Notes under the pieces: generated by a model | Told to the model about the DNA's origin: nothing | The model's input: the letters and a program-made list of their open reading frames with translations, nothing else | The model's database searches: none | Part shown: piece by piece, positions 24,701 through 44,600 of the stretch | Layout: every line of letters starts with the position of its first letter | Position numbering within the stretch: position 1 is the stretch's first letter | Made by a program: the position numbers and the translations under genes | From: Norana najaformis | Lineage: Eukaryota; Annelida; Clitellata; Crassiclitellata; Hormogastridae | Direction: 5' to 3' | Assembly (NCBI GenBank): GCA_964023275.1 | Contig: OZ029916.1 | Coordinates: 43,498,896 to 43,562,895 of the forward strand | Length of the DNA stretch: 64,000 bases

Positions 24701-27700
24701 TCAGCATTCCACCTATAAATAAAGAAACAAATAAATAAAATAAATAAATACAGATACTTAAATCCACATAATGCAAACCAAATTAACCAAATTAACATAA
24801 ACAATGTGAATACTTACAATAATACTGAAAATTTATATAGTGCCATAACACGGCCAAGGCTGAAGAAAAGAGCAGTCACAAAGAGGCACTTACAAAAGTC
24901 AACTTTCTTTAGCTATAACTTTTACTAGCCTATGGAACATAAAATATCTGACAACTGACAGTAATGAAATGCAGTCCAGCATTTCTGATACTACTGTTAT
25001 ACATACGTACAATTTCTTTCAAACAGAGATTCTTCCCCAAAAGTTACGTAAACACTTTTAAAATGTTCACTCCACAATCCGAGGTGAACTTGTACCTCTT
25101 GTGTGCATTATGACAATCCAACATCATGCTTTTTCAGTGGTCAGAACAGCCTTCCATCTGGATCTACATGTCCTTCTGGCCAGGGATGCTACATGAGTCT
25201 TTCATCAACACTTGAATATTGTTCTCTTTCACCAGGGCTAGGCTTGGAGTGTCTGTAAAAAGACACTTTAACAACTGCTATATAAATGCTCTGAATTAAT
25301 TAATGAAAATTACCTGAGCTTGTCTGACATGCAGTGCTGGTGTCCATAGCCGTCCCTGCACCAAGAACCGGCCGTGTAACTGTGGCCACCACCTGCGACC
25401 CAGTCGCCCCTGACGTGGAAGCTGAGTTGTTGGTCTTCTGCTGCTGCAGGTACTGTGCCACTCCTTGGCTGATGATTCGCTGCTGTCCTATGACAAGCAT
25501 CTGCAGGTATTTCTCTTGGTCGGGATTTCGTTTTGGCAAGTCAAGCAGCGTCTTCATCTGTGACTGGATTTTTGCGAGCAGGTTCTGCTGTTCGGCTGAC
25601 AACTGGACAGTGGTCACTGTCTGAGACGGACCAGTGGGTGCCAACACTTGATTTGTACCCGTAACAGGCTGGACGTTCTGTGGACCCTGCAGAGTTCCTG
25701 AAAAGGTAACAGATCTGATCCTTAAGCAAAGTGACAAAACTGCCATAAAAAGGTTTGATTTATAGCATGAAATAAGAGTTTACAAATCATCTGTTATTGA
25801 AAATCTATTCACTGCTTTGTTGGAATCTAAGAAGTCCACTAGCGTCGCAAAAACTCGGTTACACCACTTGAGGTCAATAACAAGACTGAGAGGTTCTAAA
25901 CAGGCACTATTTAAATGCTGCATTATATTAAATTTAATGAACTTTCATTAACCTACAAGTTAAAACAAATAATAAGCTACAATTTGGACTACCAGGCAAA
26001 AGCTTTGTAACCATGTTACGCACGTTAAATATAAATAGCACGCAGACACTCTCTTGCACAGAGCATCTGGGCACCAGTTTGGCAAAATGACCATTCTGGG
26101 GAAGCTCCCTATTAGCAATTTTCCCCTACTGCCACATGATCTTCCTATTGACAGTGTACAGTCAGTGTTCTCATTTTATAGCCTAGTTCACTATTAGGAG
26201 CATGCAACAAATAAGCACCGATCTAACTTCATTGTAACTGTAATTGTAATTCATGCTAGGACTGTCCATGGAGCTGATAAGAATCAAAAGTTTCACAAGT
26301 GCAAAGTGCATACCTGACTTCATTGATAGTTGGTTGACAGCTAACAATGGTGCAGCTGGCACTAAAGACTGCACAGCTGCCACAGATGATGGCAGTCTTG
26401 GAGTCAGCTGCTGCACTGATGCACAGTTGCCAGGTCGCAGGACGTTCACTGGCTGGCTGGAAATACCCGACCCGATGCTGGAAATACCCGATGCAACACC
26501 ACGCAGCACCGCCACAGAGGCCGGAGGAGGCTTCGGCTGGATGAACTGAAGGCCGGATTGAGGTAAAGGAGCAGCAGCAGACGAAGTAGAAGTGGCTTTC
26601 ACTGCCGGTAATATTCGCATGTGGGCCTGAGAAGAAGGGTCAATAACAGTCTTTTCAAGCGTTGGTTGAGGACGAAGCGCTGAAGCAGCAAAGGCCGGCC
26701 TTAATGGAACGGAACCAAGGCCACTTGACACGCCTGTAACCTCGACAGGATTAACAACAACTCCACCACTGGCCTGATGCGGGGCGACAACCATCATACT
26801 GGAATTTCCCGTCTGGGTTGTGACCTGTGACCCAACGAACTGCTGGCCAACCATGACAAAGTTTTTGCTCATTGAGGCAGGCGCGTATCCAGTTTGTGAG
26901 GCGTCTTGGCTGTTGGCAATTGTCTGCTGCTGTCGCTGCTGTTGCTGCTGCAGCAACTGCAGTACGTTTATTTGATTCCCAATCAGCATCTGCTGCAGCT
27001 GAACGTTCTGCTGGAGCATCTTAACAGGGTCGTGTCCAACGCCACCCCCCTCTCCGAATTCCCCGCCATGTGACTGGGAACAGATGGCGCCCTGTTTCAC
27101 AGGCACGGCAATGCCACCTGAGGCCTGGTGGTTCTGTTCAAATCGATACATCTGGCCAGCGATCTGAACTACCAGACCGTCCGGCAGTTTACCGTCTTGT
27201 GAGCTGACCGTCTGCTGTTGCTGTAGGGTGACGCCATGTTGCTGCTGCTGCGGCAATGGCTGGAACACGACGTTCTGGCCAGGCGCCCTCTGAAGAACCA
27301 CCTGTCGGCCAGTGGAAAGATTTAAGTTGGAATCGACCACCTGGCCAGTCACTGGCACAGGGTTTGTTCTACCCACAATGGTAGACAACTGAGCCTGCTG
27401 CAGTCGAGCGCCCTGTTGCAGGCTGGTTCCAGGCGGAAGAGTGGTTCCCTGCTGTAGCATGGTTCCATGCTGTAGCACAGTTCCTTGTTGCAGCATGTTT
27501 CCCTGTTGTAGCATGTTTCCCTGCTGTAGAACGGTTCCCTGTTGCAGCATGTGTCCCTGCTGTAGTCCAGTTCCTTGTGTAATCCCAACCACGTTTGAAG
27601 TGCCGACCTGCACCTGCTGCAGGTTAATCTGCTGCCCAGCCCTGGTGCCAGAAACAGACTGGTTACCCGCTTGAATCAGAATTCGGGCTCCCTGGAGGTT

Positions 27701-30700
27701 GATGCCTCCCTGCACCCCATGCGATACCTGCAACCCTTGCTGCTGCAGCTGGACCGAGTTCAGACTGTTCGTTGGCAACTGAGCTTGTTGATGCTGACCT
27801 CGCATCTGAACATACTGGATGCGAACGGCGCCGTTTTGGACCATGGTCTGGGGCGGAACGCTCATCAACATCTGGCCTCCGTTGCCGGCCAGCGTGGCGC
27901 CAACACTGTTTGGTAGAATGATGGAATTGTTACTAGCGGAATTGGCAACAGCAAAGTTCGTTAAGACTCTGTTCACAGATGGTGCCTGCAGCAGGGAGTT
28001 GTCGGTAACGATTGCACTGTAGAGGAAAATAAAACAAAAACTTTAGCAAATAAAACCAGAAATACAGATAACAAAGTAAAAACAGATATAACAGATATTC
28101 GAAAAAATGAAGCCAAGCAGTACAATTAAAACAACACGCTTAAGCCCCACCCTCAATTCTCACCTTTCCCAGCCAGTTTTTTTATCGTCGTTCTTCACCC
28201 CAAGTAAAACACAACTAGCGAGTAAGACGTTTGTTAACACGCCATGTGTCCATTGGCTGTGTAAGGAATCGTAGGTGAAATGTAACAATTTGAAATGCAA
28301 CAGGTAATACAGTTATTGAATAATTACTTAATTCCTTGTAAAAAATCCAGCAGTTAGACAACAACATAGTCAATGTTTTCCAAAATATATTAAATAAATA
28401 TAAACATAAGGCAACACCAATGTTACAGAATGACTATCTATAAACTTGTGGCAAATTAAACATTTGTACCGCACATCTTGGAAACTCCACTAGCATAAAG
28501 ACGCAATTTAATTTCAATTTCCTGCAGGTTTCAATAAAAATGTTAGCTGCTTTTAAAAACATGAATTTCATCAGTGAACAGCCGAAGCACTTAAAAACTC
28601 GCTATGCTCATTATCAGTAACAGGTCATGTGGCACAAAACTGTACAGTGGTGTATGTGGCTAAGAACGCCGCACATTTCTCTAGCATGCTATTTTTTTAT
28701 CAATTAGTTGGTCGCATATGAATTTTGATCCCTAATTTTGTTAGCTCATAATTCTAATGTGAACCAGTATGCGATCTTGGAGTTATTTCCCTCTGAACGT
28801 CCTTTTCGAGTGTTTCTGGCAGTGTTTGGACATTTGTTATTGAAGTCTTGACGCCACTCGACTCATCTGTCCCAAGGTGTTTCAGGTTACCTGGGCAGCT
28901 CTAGTTGGAAAGGCCGACAGTCCTTGGATTGGTGCTGACTGTTTCATTGCAGCAATGCTCTATGACCTATTGTCTGGCTGCTGAAGACTGTCATCCTCCA
29001 TCTGACGCATGTCTGGATGCAGTGTCTTTCACCATCTGGGAGGGACTGCCTGCCCTACAGAGTTGCAAGCTTCTTCACTTGTTGTTGCTCCTCTTCTTTG
29101 TCTACAGGGTCCAGAAACTCTGAACATGGTGTCAACTATCAGGTCTGGTTGGAAATCCTATGGTTTGGCTCAGCATGACTGCGAGAGCTTGCCTGTGGCG
29201 ACTCTTCTAGTTACGTGAACACCGTTCGTTTGTTGATAAACTTTTGTTCTTAATGACTTTAACATCATTTAGCTGACGAAGGCAGCGCTTTTGTGAGTAC
29301 TTAAATGTGCTACACTGTCTAGATACATACATACACTGAAATTTCATTAATAGAAACTATTATAGCATGGTTAAAAAAATTAGAAAACTTCATGTCAAGC
29401 AGACATATTTTGGTCATATTTACCCAGACAATTGATTTGGAATACTTCTGGTTTGTTGGAGCTGCACAACATTCTGTGACGAATAGTTACCAGTGGAATT
29501 AATTGATAAAACTCCAGTCGGGAGGTTCTGTACTTGGGAACCTGCTCCACATTTTGGGGCTAAAGTCGGAACAGGCACATTCGTGATGTGATTAGCAGAT
29601 GACCCAAGCGAGTGATCAAAGAATCCATCAGAGACTGAAGAGGAAGAGAGACCAGATGTAGCATAACTCCACTGGATATCACTGGAGTTTTCTGCAGATG
29701 ATTTCAAAATCTGACCATTTTCAAAATTAAAGAAGTCTCCAGTAGAAGCCTAATCACAAAAAACAAAGACTACGCATACTGCAATCTCTCACAGAATTTT
29801 ACAACATCTCTAAAACAGTCTCTCAGCACACACACTGCTAAAGCATATTTATTATTAATATTTATTACTATTACTACTATTACTATTATTACTTAGATTT
29901 ACTCACATGTAAGCCTAAATGTTGCATTTGATTGTAAATAATTATGGTTGCCTGACAAACACCAACTGTAAAACATGCACTGAAAAAATTCAGTCTTTTT
30001 TCAGCCTTTGTAACTCATGATCACATTTATAGGAACCCTCAAGAAAAATCCTCACAGGCATTTCTGATTTATATCCTTTGGGGATGTCCTTCGACAAATC
30101 CACAGTAAATTCTTGAACTTTCATTTGCTACCCTTTGTTGACTCTGTGTCATTGTGTGAAACAGAAGGGACGAGCAGTAAGGAAGGTCAAGGACGCCAGT
30201 TTAGAACGCCTTACTTTCTGATAGGGTTTAGATAGTTTGTTACACAATAAATACAGTAACAGACTTACTTCAATAGAGTTTTGCTGAGTGCCACAACTAG
30301 TTGTAGAAAAATCTAGGAAATGATCAAGTGCATCAGGGTCACTGGAATCAAGAAATATATCAAACAATTAGCCAAAAATGTCCCTAAACTTACACACCAA
30401 AACAGTCGAATTTAAGTCCCTTCATTTTTACATTTATTGGAAGATCCAAATAAAACTAACAGAAGACTCTACCAGTTTTACAAGTGACCTTCTGAAAATG
30501 GTACAACCCAAAAAAGTAGCTTTAGACTAAAATATACTAGCATTTAGTATCATTATTTATGTTTCAGCACGTGGAGTAGCTGTTACCACATACGTATATG
30601 ACAATTTCTAAACTAACATTACCAAATGTTACTTCTTGGTATACTGCAATACACGTTTAGCTTAATGCCTGACAAGGATGACTTATGAGCTCTAGCAAAG

Positions 30701-31111
30701 CTCTTCATTATCTTGTTAACACAGCCTTTGACTTTGGTCTTTCTTACAACCACTATCATAATGTGAACTAAAGTTGTAACAAAAGATTGGATTTCAGTTG
30801 ATATTAGTGATAAACAACTGATGCAAGTCCAACGATTTCAACCAGGCCCACCTGGTTTCTCTGCATGCTCACTGATTTTAATAAATAGCTACCACTGACT
30901 GATGCATTAGCTATCAAGTTATCAAGATACACAACAGTGCCTTTTAAGTACTTCATAAAAGCGCTGCCTATGCTAGCTAAGTGTCAAAGTTTATAAAATA
31001 TGTAGCACATTTTTACAGCGGTATTATAAGAGTTTTCAGACAGGACAGATTAGAAAAATAAGGGCACAACAATTACTTGATGACGTCTAACAGTTTGAGG
31101 TCATTGTCCAT
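18718..31111 (-). CDS. BICRA: BICRA/GLTSCR1 orthologue, ncBAF chromatin-remodelling subunit (13 coding exons)
   Basis: BICRA (GLTSCR1) and BICRAL are the defining subunits of the non-canonical BAF (SWI/SNF) complex in the nucleus. Coding exons: 31077-31111, 30269-30341, 29424-29749, 26314-28016, 25314-25697, 24588-24712, 23267-23482, 22673-22755, 22116-22264, 21847-21897, 21679-21773, 20395-20497, 18718-19868. All are GT-AG with matching phases; 4494 nt, 1497 codons plus stop (human BICRA is about 1560). The N-terminus MDNDLKLLDVI followed by DPDALDHFLDF matches the family start. The GLTSCR1 domain lies at about residues 980-1090 (PFENFKDVIRGLVPYHVFQ, then FMLRKYRHLLWEES, then SEMVLLERAFHSDE). 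The large exon is Gln/Val/Gly-rich low complexity, as in relatives. Exon 7 ends in a short poly-Gln run. The last exon is acidic and ends with IQCAINSIIRLQQ, the family C-terminal motif. An out-of-frame ATG overlaps just upstream of the start. Confidence 0.95.
20690..20905 (+). repeat. Local duplicated segment, copy 2 (BICRA intron)
   Basis: Counterpart of 16838-17065 with scattered substitutions and small indels. It lies between BICRA exons 11 and 12. Confidence 0.8.
21059..21165 (+). repeat. Second duplicated intronic segment, copy 1
   Basis: CAACTTTCTTTAGCTATAAC through CAGCATTTCTGATACTACTG. About 107 bp with only a few differences from 24899-25004. Confidence 0.8.
22495..22568 (-). repeat. 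tRNA-like sequence (tRNA-Asn-like), probable SINE head or tRNA pseudogene
   Basis: On the minus strand an A-box-like stretch TAGTCTAGTGGTTAGC is followed by an anticodon-loop-like CTGTTAACC and a damaged B-box (GGTTGGGAGTTTAGATC). The damaged B-box argues against a working tRNA gene. It lies in the BICRA intron between exons 8 and 9. Confidence 0.55.
24899..25004 (+). repeat. Second duplicated intronic segment, copy 2
   Basis: Counterpart of 21059-21165 in the BICRA intron between exons 5 and 6, same orientation. Confidence 0.8.
27440..27572 (-). repeat. Coding 21-bp minisatellite in BICRA
   Basis: Inside the large BICRA exon, 21-nt units encode a heptapeptide of the type MLQQGTV/MLQQGNM, about six or seven times in a row, flanked by weaker units (TLPPGTSLQQG, ARLQQ). 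The unit length keeps the frame, so copy number can change without breaking the protein. Confidence 0.9.
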
Positions 31112-31342
31112 TTCATGCAGATCAAAACGAGAGATTGTCTAAATTCACTTCATATGAATTACATCGTCTAAGTACTTCTTTGGTTGTCTGACCTTTTAGT
31201 TTCTCTACAATTCAAACAATTAGGCCAGAAAATAACTAATCTGTAGCACTTCAATGTCCCAAATTTAAAACACAGATATACAGTTACTGAATTATTGTGC
31301 TCATTGTTTTAAAATCTGAAATACTCAAGTGTCAAAACTTAC

Positions 31343-31410
31343 TCTGAAGAGAAATCACCATTTAAAATGGAATCACACTCAAACTGGAAGTTAATAATGT
31401 CAGCGCGAAA
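31343..31410 (-). other. Probable non-coding 5' exon of BICRA
   Basis: A 68-nt segment has a strong acceptor (CTTTTCAG) and a GTAAGT donor on the minus strand. It is upstream of the ATG exon, whose acceptor is at 31139-31141. Joined to that exon, no frame continues into the BICRA frame, so I call it 5' UTR. It contains a short upstream ATG frame. Confidence 0.5.
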
Positions 31411-31971
31411 CTGAAAAGTAAGAAAAACTTAACATCCAGTACTTGCAGACAGAAGGATTATGGCTAAGTAAATAATAATTTATTGATGCTTATTCTCATT
31501 TAAATAACGTTTTTGGCTATTTGTGACTCTGAATTTGGAGTAGACTATTTCGAGATGTGAGAACTATAAAGGTAAACAATGCCAAGAATTTGGGATGCAG
31601 AAACTAAAAATTAAACAAAAGTTTCACAACTTTGCTGCATATAATACCATGCTTGTTATAATACTTTAGCTTTAAGGATTAGATCATAAATTTAATAAAT
31701 TTCTGTACTACTCTAGAATCTACATTAATTTCACTTAGCAATCATCATGGGTGGATACATAGTAATCAAAATATCAATGGAACAAAATAGATGAGAGTTT
31801 TACAGAACATTTACTGGTATATTTCTCAGCATTTTGAACCAAAAAATCAACATTTCATAACCAAAAAACACATTGCTACAAAATAAAATAACCCAAGCGA
31901 TGAAGAAATCACGACAAACGTATAGCATTGAGGACTACTCTATATATAGTACTGGGGACTATTCTATTTCA

Positions 31972-31999
31972 TTAGGGTTAGGGTTAACTCTAACCCTAT
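31972..31999. repeat. Inverted interstitial telomere-like motif
   Basis: Two TTAGGG units are followed at once by the inverted CCCTAA-type motif (TTAGGGTTAGGGTTAAC, then TCTAACCCTA). The head-to-head arrangement makes a small imperfect palindrome. Confidence 0.7.
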
Positions 32000-32039
32000 A
32001 ATTTACATCACTGCGGTGGGCGATGCCCAAAAGCAACGC

Positions 32040-32633
32040 CCAAAATAGAGTGTAATTGTAATTGTAATCTGACATTTATAAAGCGCCACTTCAAGAATAG
32101 ACTCATCAGAAGCGCTCCCGACCCGAACCAGTGAGACCACTGGCAAATAATACAGACTTCAGGCGCTTGCGAAACTGCGGAAGAGACAAACTGAGGAATA
32201 CTAGCCGGAGCTCTCGGGAAAGGCGATTCCAGCTATTGGGTCCAAAATAGGCAAAGCTTCTAGACTGCGCTGTAGCAGTGCGTATACGAGGGACAGTCAG
32301 AAGTCCAAGGGAGGCAGACCGGAGAGTGCTACGGCCTGGAACCAAGGAGACCGAAATGCAGAAGTCCCTAAGATATGATGGAGCAGAGCCAACAAGACAA
32401 TTACGCATAAGCGTTAGGATCTTGAACTGGATACGCTGCTGAATGGGAAGCCAGTGCAGAGTGTCCCGTATAAAGGAAGTTATATGGCCATACCTGGGGA
32501 CGCCTCCAATAAGACGGGCAGAAGAGTGGTCCCCAATATATATTTGCCGAAATCGCCAGTGTAGGTGCAGGTTTGTAAGATGGTAGAGGATCATCATTAG
32601 TCTAGGTACATATCTACACTTTGTAATGTGCAA
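32040..32633 (-). pseudogene. CR1/L2-like LINE, 5'-truncated 3' end with ORF2 C-terminus (family B)
   Basis: On the minus strand an intact 175-codon frame carries the C-terminal part of a LINE ORF2: TLHWLPIQQRIQFKILTLMR, APSYL, RSTLRSA, VPRIRTATAQSRSF and GPNSWNRLSREL, then a stretch ending FRKRLKSVLF. The 3' UTR follows (AGCGCTTCTGATGAG, TAAATGTCAGATTACAATTA), ending in a short ATTACA microsatellite typical of CR1/L2 3' ends. A second copy is at 47405-47640. It lies between BICRA 5' exons, in the promoter-proximal intron. Confidence 0.85.
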
Positions 32634-33759
32634 TCATCTACATAGATTCCCTTTGAAGCGCTCCACATCCAGCCCCCTGAAGAAAGAGGAAATTTTCAAA
32701 TGTTGAACATAGCTACCAGGACACATCGAAAGGTCAATCAAGGAAGACTGTCCTGCTACAGAAAAGACAGTGTTCATTTGTCTCTGGTGAAAGCACTTGC
32801 AACACACAAAACCAGACCAGCCACACATGAAAAAAGCAAATGAATACATTTTTCTATAGCTACTGTATGGCCTCGACCTTGCTCATTTTTCACTGCATTT
32901 ATAAGAGGTGCTACAGTACTACAACCAGACCATCCCCATCAAAAATGCTCTTCAGGTTTGGCCCTTTTGGGGTTTATACCCAAAAGGGTTAAACATAAAG
33001 AAATTTTGTCAAACAAGAGCTGGCAAACACATGGTTAAAATTCACATGAAAATAACGATGTTGCAGAGGCCTATGATTGTGAATCATTTGTATAACAATC
33101 ACACGCAAACTATGGGCTTTACTGGGGTCCGTAATAAGCAAATGTGGTGGGCAAGCGGAGGGAAAATACGGACTTGGCAGACGGTTAAAACGATGAGAAA
33201 AAGGCTAGACACACAGGGTTAACACCATATGGGAATTTCCATGCGAACCACTGCGAATTTGGATGTATTCGGGCAACCGCTGGGCTTTTGAACGAAAAGA
33301 AACATGGCTGGCTGGCTCGGCTAGCTGGCTACGTGTGCTTGTGCGGATGGCTCGACTCAGTCCACACACAGACACACAAGAAGGCAGGGCTTCTACGCAT
33401 GTAGGCATACACATCGACCAAGTCCAAGGCAGACATACCACCAACCAACCAGATTAACCACCTCTGTCTCTCCCACAGACAGACAGCCACCACAAAGACA
33501 AAGACGATCGTCTGAATCCCCCTCGACCGATCAGGGCCCCCGCAAGGGTTGGAAGCATTTGAGCCGGAAGCCACGTTCTTCGAGCCATCGGATCGATCTG
33601 ATCAAAACGGAGCGACGGCCAACGATCAAAATGGAGCGATCTGTGCGGGCGAACGTTCTAGGCTCTTGGGCGGGCGGACGGACGGGCGGCCGAGGCTTCA
33701 TTCGTCCTCCTTGCTTAACATTTTATCTACGAAATATTATTAACACACTAACCACTCAC

Positions 33760-33850
33760 CGTCATAATATTCGTTAGCGCGACACACGCGGGGTTCACAC
33801 GCACGGGCGACGCCGACCTTTTGACACGTGACGTCACTGGCCGGGTCGGG
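33760..33850 (-). other. Probable first (non-coding) exon of BICRA
   Basis: A very good minus-strand donor, GACG then GTGAGT, lies at 33754-33759, next to a GC-rich region, about 2.6 kb upstream of the ATG exon. The exon start is not defined; about 33850 is a guess. Confidence 0.4.
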
Positions 33851-33960
33851 CGCAGTTCTGGGAATAACCCAGCGCTGCTTAGCAACGCCTACCGCCCCGC
33901 ACGGTGCTCCCGCCGAGGCTGGGCCGGATCGGGAAAGAAGCTGGGAGCGTGGGATGCCCG
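33822..33960 (-). promoter_or_regulatory. GC-rich BICRA promoter with CRE and E-box
   Basis: A perfect palindromic CRE, TGACGTCA (33829-33836), overlaps an E-box, CACGTG (33825-33830). A half X-box-like TTAGCAAC lies near 33877. The region is rich in CG dinucleotides compared with the rest of the window. Motifs are seen directly; promoter function is inferred from position. Confidence 0.5.
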
Positions 33961-34446
33961 TAGCGGGTTTATTTAGGATAATTGGCATTTCTTGGGTACG
34001 CAGAAAGTAATGACGTAGTCCACAGTATACGCAATTGCGCAGTTGACCTATAAAATATTATATCCAAACACTGTAGTTCCCACAAAAATGTTGCCTAGAG
34101 TTGGGATATTACGCCACATGTAAAGCAAGCTCTATCCATCAAAATGACGCCTATGTCTCGGCAGTGGGTGTTGTAGGCTAGACTGTGCCTCAGCTCAAAA
34201 TCTATACCATTCTTTCCTTATCTGATCGCTTCTAATTGATCGCCTGCCTTCTGTTAAGGTGGTTTATTTATGTGATTCTAGCCTTCGTTGGACGTTGCAG
34301 AGGCCTCCGTATTTACATTACGCTCACTTAATACATTCAGGCTAAATTGCTAATTGGTGGAGCCCAAACTAGGGCGGGTCTCACCAATTGTTCATCCAGA
34401 TGGCGTTGTTGGCCAATTGGCCTAGCTTCCGAAGCGCCGCCCTAGC

Positions 34447-38174
<3,728 letters not shown>

Positions 38175-38184
38175 NNNNNNNNNN
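38175..38184. other. Assembly gap (10 N)
   Basis: Ten unknown bases. The left contig ends inside the last liprin-beta exon; the right side starts inside a (TA)n tract. Confidence 1.
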
Positions 38185-41651
<3,467 letters not shown>

Positions 41652-41667
<16 letters not shown>

Positions 41668-44600
41668 ATGGGACAGACAAACTCTTCCGGCTTCTCACTT
41701 CTGAAAATACCTCTTCGGAGCTGCAAGAAACCAAACAGACACATTTAGATAGATTTGCAGATCAAGCTTTAAAATGAACTCCTTCATTTTTCCTTTCAAC
41801 ATTTCAACTTAACTTTGGCACCACTTAACATTTCAACTTAACTTTGGCACCATCTTCTTCACCATCAGTATTTCACCTTAATTTGGCCACGAGTTAACCT
41901 TCACCTTAATTAGGTCACCATTCAACCTTTCACCTTAATCTGACCACCACTTAACCTTTCACCTTAAACTTGTGCACCATGGAGTTTGTTTCTCACCTTG
42001 ACTTTTTGGCTTGGTGCTAGTGCTGTGTATCCCGGACGCGATTCCAGTTCTCTCTTCTGCATCTGAATAGTGTTTCCGACCAACGCGACAAAGTGCGTCG
42101 TCAGGTGTCGCCGTAGCAACGTCTTGCTCGTCGGAATGGACAGCAGAGTTGCAAAGACTTCGGCACCAAAGCGTGGTTCCAGGATCTAGTCAGAGTAAAG
42201 TGAGCAATGCCAAAAATTCAGTGATGAAAATGTTGTCAATGATGTTGATAAGGAAATGGACTGAAATGATGCAAGTATGGTTTATACTGTAACAGTAAAT
42301 GTAATCATAATTGCAAGTTGTACAGCACAAATTCAAGAGAAACTTCTCAGAGGCACAAATCACAAAATCAAACATAAAGGTTTTCAAGTGTTTACAGAAG
42401 TGCTTACACGCCTCAGATTCAGGTGTACTGACAATGCGCACGTTACAAGTGCTTTAAATAAACAAATAAATAAGAAGAAAGGCAAAGAAAAGCCAAGAAA
42501 CTCAAGCCATCATAAAGTTGATGGTGATAAAGATGATGATTTGGATGATAATGAAATGAACTGATCAAGATGCAAAAGTTGAGTTTATGGTAAAGCTGAT
42601 GATGATGACGTCAGGATTAACAGAAAGAAAACTTACAAGAATAAAGAAAATGACAGAAGATGAGGGTAGATGACAAAAGATGACAGAAGATGACAATAGC
42701 AGTATTGTTCATGAACCAACTGACCATCAGTGCCCCGTGAACTCCACTGCCTCTGAGGTTGGGAGCATACTCAGAAAGGTCGATGCTTCGCAGCCACTCC
42801 ATAATCCGATGGTTTGTCCAGAGCATCACTTCTTTCGGACAGTTCTCAGGTTTCTACAAACAAACACCAAACATAAACAATCTTACCAACTCTGATCAGG
42901 AGAGTTCTACAGCGCCATAGTCCTAATCGCAAAGTGTCAATTGACGATCACTTTGAGGTACAGTCTTAGTCCATGACAGCAATTCAGTGGATTGGCCAGG
43001 ACTAAATCCTAGAGGTCAGAGAGACAAAGAAGGCAGCCTAGGGCTTCTAGAAATGATGTCTGCATCTAGACAGTCAATGCAGGGCATTTTAGATACTTCA
43101 AAAAAGTGCTGCCTATGCTAGCTGAAATGGTGTTAAAGTTCATTAAGAACACAAAGTTCATCTGTAGGCATGATCAGGGGACTAGAAAAGTCACCACTGG
43201 CAGGCTCTTGCAAAGCCATTAACACCACTTATCATGAATGCCACATTGCCATGGTCTGTGTTCTTAGCCAAATGTTCAGTTTCATTCATACATACATATG
43301 GTGAATAATGATGATAGAAATTACGAGTTCTGAGTCTGGATCTGATTGATAAGAGTCAACAATGTCATCATTATCATCATCGTTGATGATCATCGACATC
43401 ATCATCATCATCATCACCACTGCTGCTGTCATCCTTTTTCTCTTCATCATTATTGCCACTACTGTCCTTCACCATCATCTTCCTCACCATCAACATCACC
43501 ATCACCATACTCTGGCATCATCATAACCTTTAGAAACTACCACCATGACTCCCATCATTCTTACCATACTAACAGCCCTGTAACCATCACTGATAGTTTT
43601 AATTTTACACCACCACCACCACCACCACTGCCACCACCACCACCACCACCAAAACCCAAAACAACAAAATACCATTTAACACCACTTATCATGAATGCCA
43701 CATTGCCACTATTGCCATGCTGTTCCTTGCCTTCATCACAGCAACTGCAGCCCTACAATGCAATGGCAAAAGTTTTAAGAAAGCACCAGAGTGACATAGT
43801 TTCTTGGAAAACTGACTTCGTCATCAGAGGCTGGACGTCTGATGAGACATGTCTGGTTGAAGTTATTCATGCGTAGCACCTGGATTGCTCGTTTGAAACT
43901 CAAATGATGAAACGCATTGGTCACTTTCAGCTGAACCAACTCATCCTGTTAATAACATTTCACAAATGTGAAAAAATTAAAAGTATTAACACAAGAAGTA
44001 AGCAACACAGCATGACAGAATCTTCAGTAATCTAATCGAATCTAATCTAATTCAACCTGTACAGAAGTCATAAAAACGTGCAAAGCAATGTTGTAACGAC
44101 GGCATGAAAACATGTAATACACTGTTGTGACACAATGCTGTAATTAATGGTATAAAACAACTGTGTAATGTAATGGCATAGTCTAAACATACAATGCAAT
44201 AAAATAATGGTGTAATTAATGGTGTAGACAACTGTGTAATTTAACAGTGTAGAGTAACTGGCATGCATGTTGTGCTATAAAAACTGACTTTTAACACTCA
44301 AACACAATCCTGAACTTATATTCAGTCGTTGTGTTTTCGACTGATGCCTGGAACATTAATACAGTGGTCCTACAGAAGTTCTCAGATTATTATTAGTATC
44401 TGATAACAAAATATTCTGCATGCAGAATATTACAGTGAAGGTGTCGTAGTAATGTCAACTGTAACCATAACCTCTGCTTTACTTGTTACTGAATTACCAC
44501 GTGCTCAAAACATCTACGTTGTGGGAACCATCTTATCCCCTGATAGATTAGATTAGATAGATTCCCACCATGGGTTCAACGCCCGTAGGTGCCGGTACTG

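Noticed and set aside
26253..27916. Several plus-strand frames including a Cys-rich one at 27441-27674
   Set aside because: These are antisense shadows of the large BICRA exon; the Cys-rich frame comes from the 21-bp coding minisatellite.
31343..31410. Considered as a coding exon of BICRA (FQFECDSILNGDFSSE in one frame)
   Set aside because: It lies upstream of the conserved start MDNDLKLLDVI, and no frame joins it in phase to that exon without a stop.
43346..43876. 176-codon His- and Pro-rich plus frame
   Set aside because: It arises from ATC/ACC microsatellites; its end overlaps the liprin-beta exon 43817-43945 in antisense.
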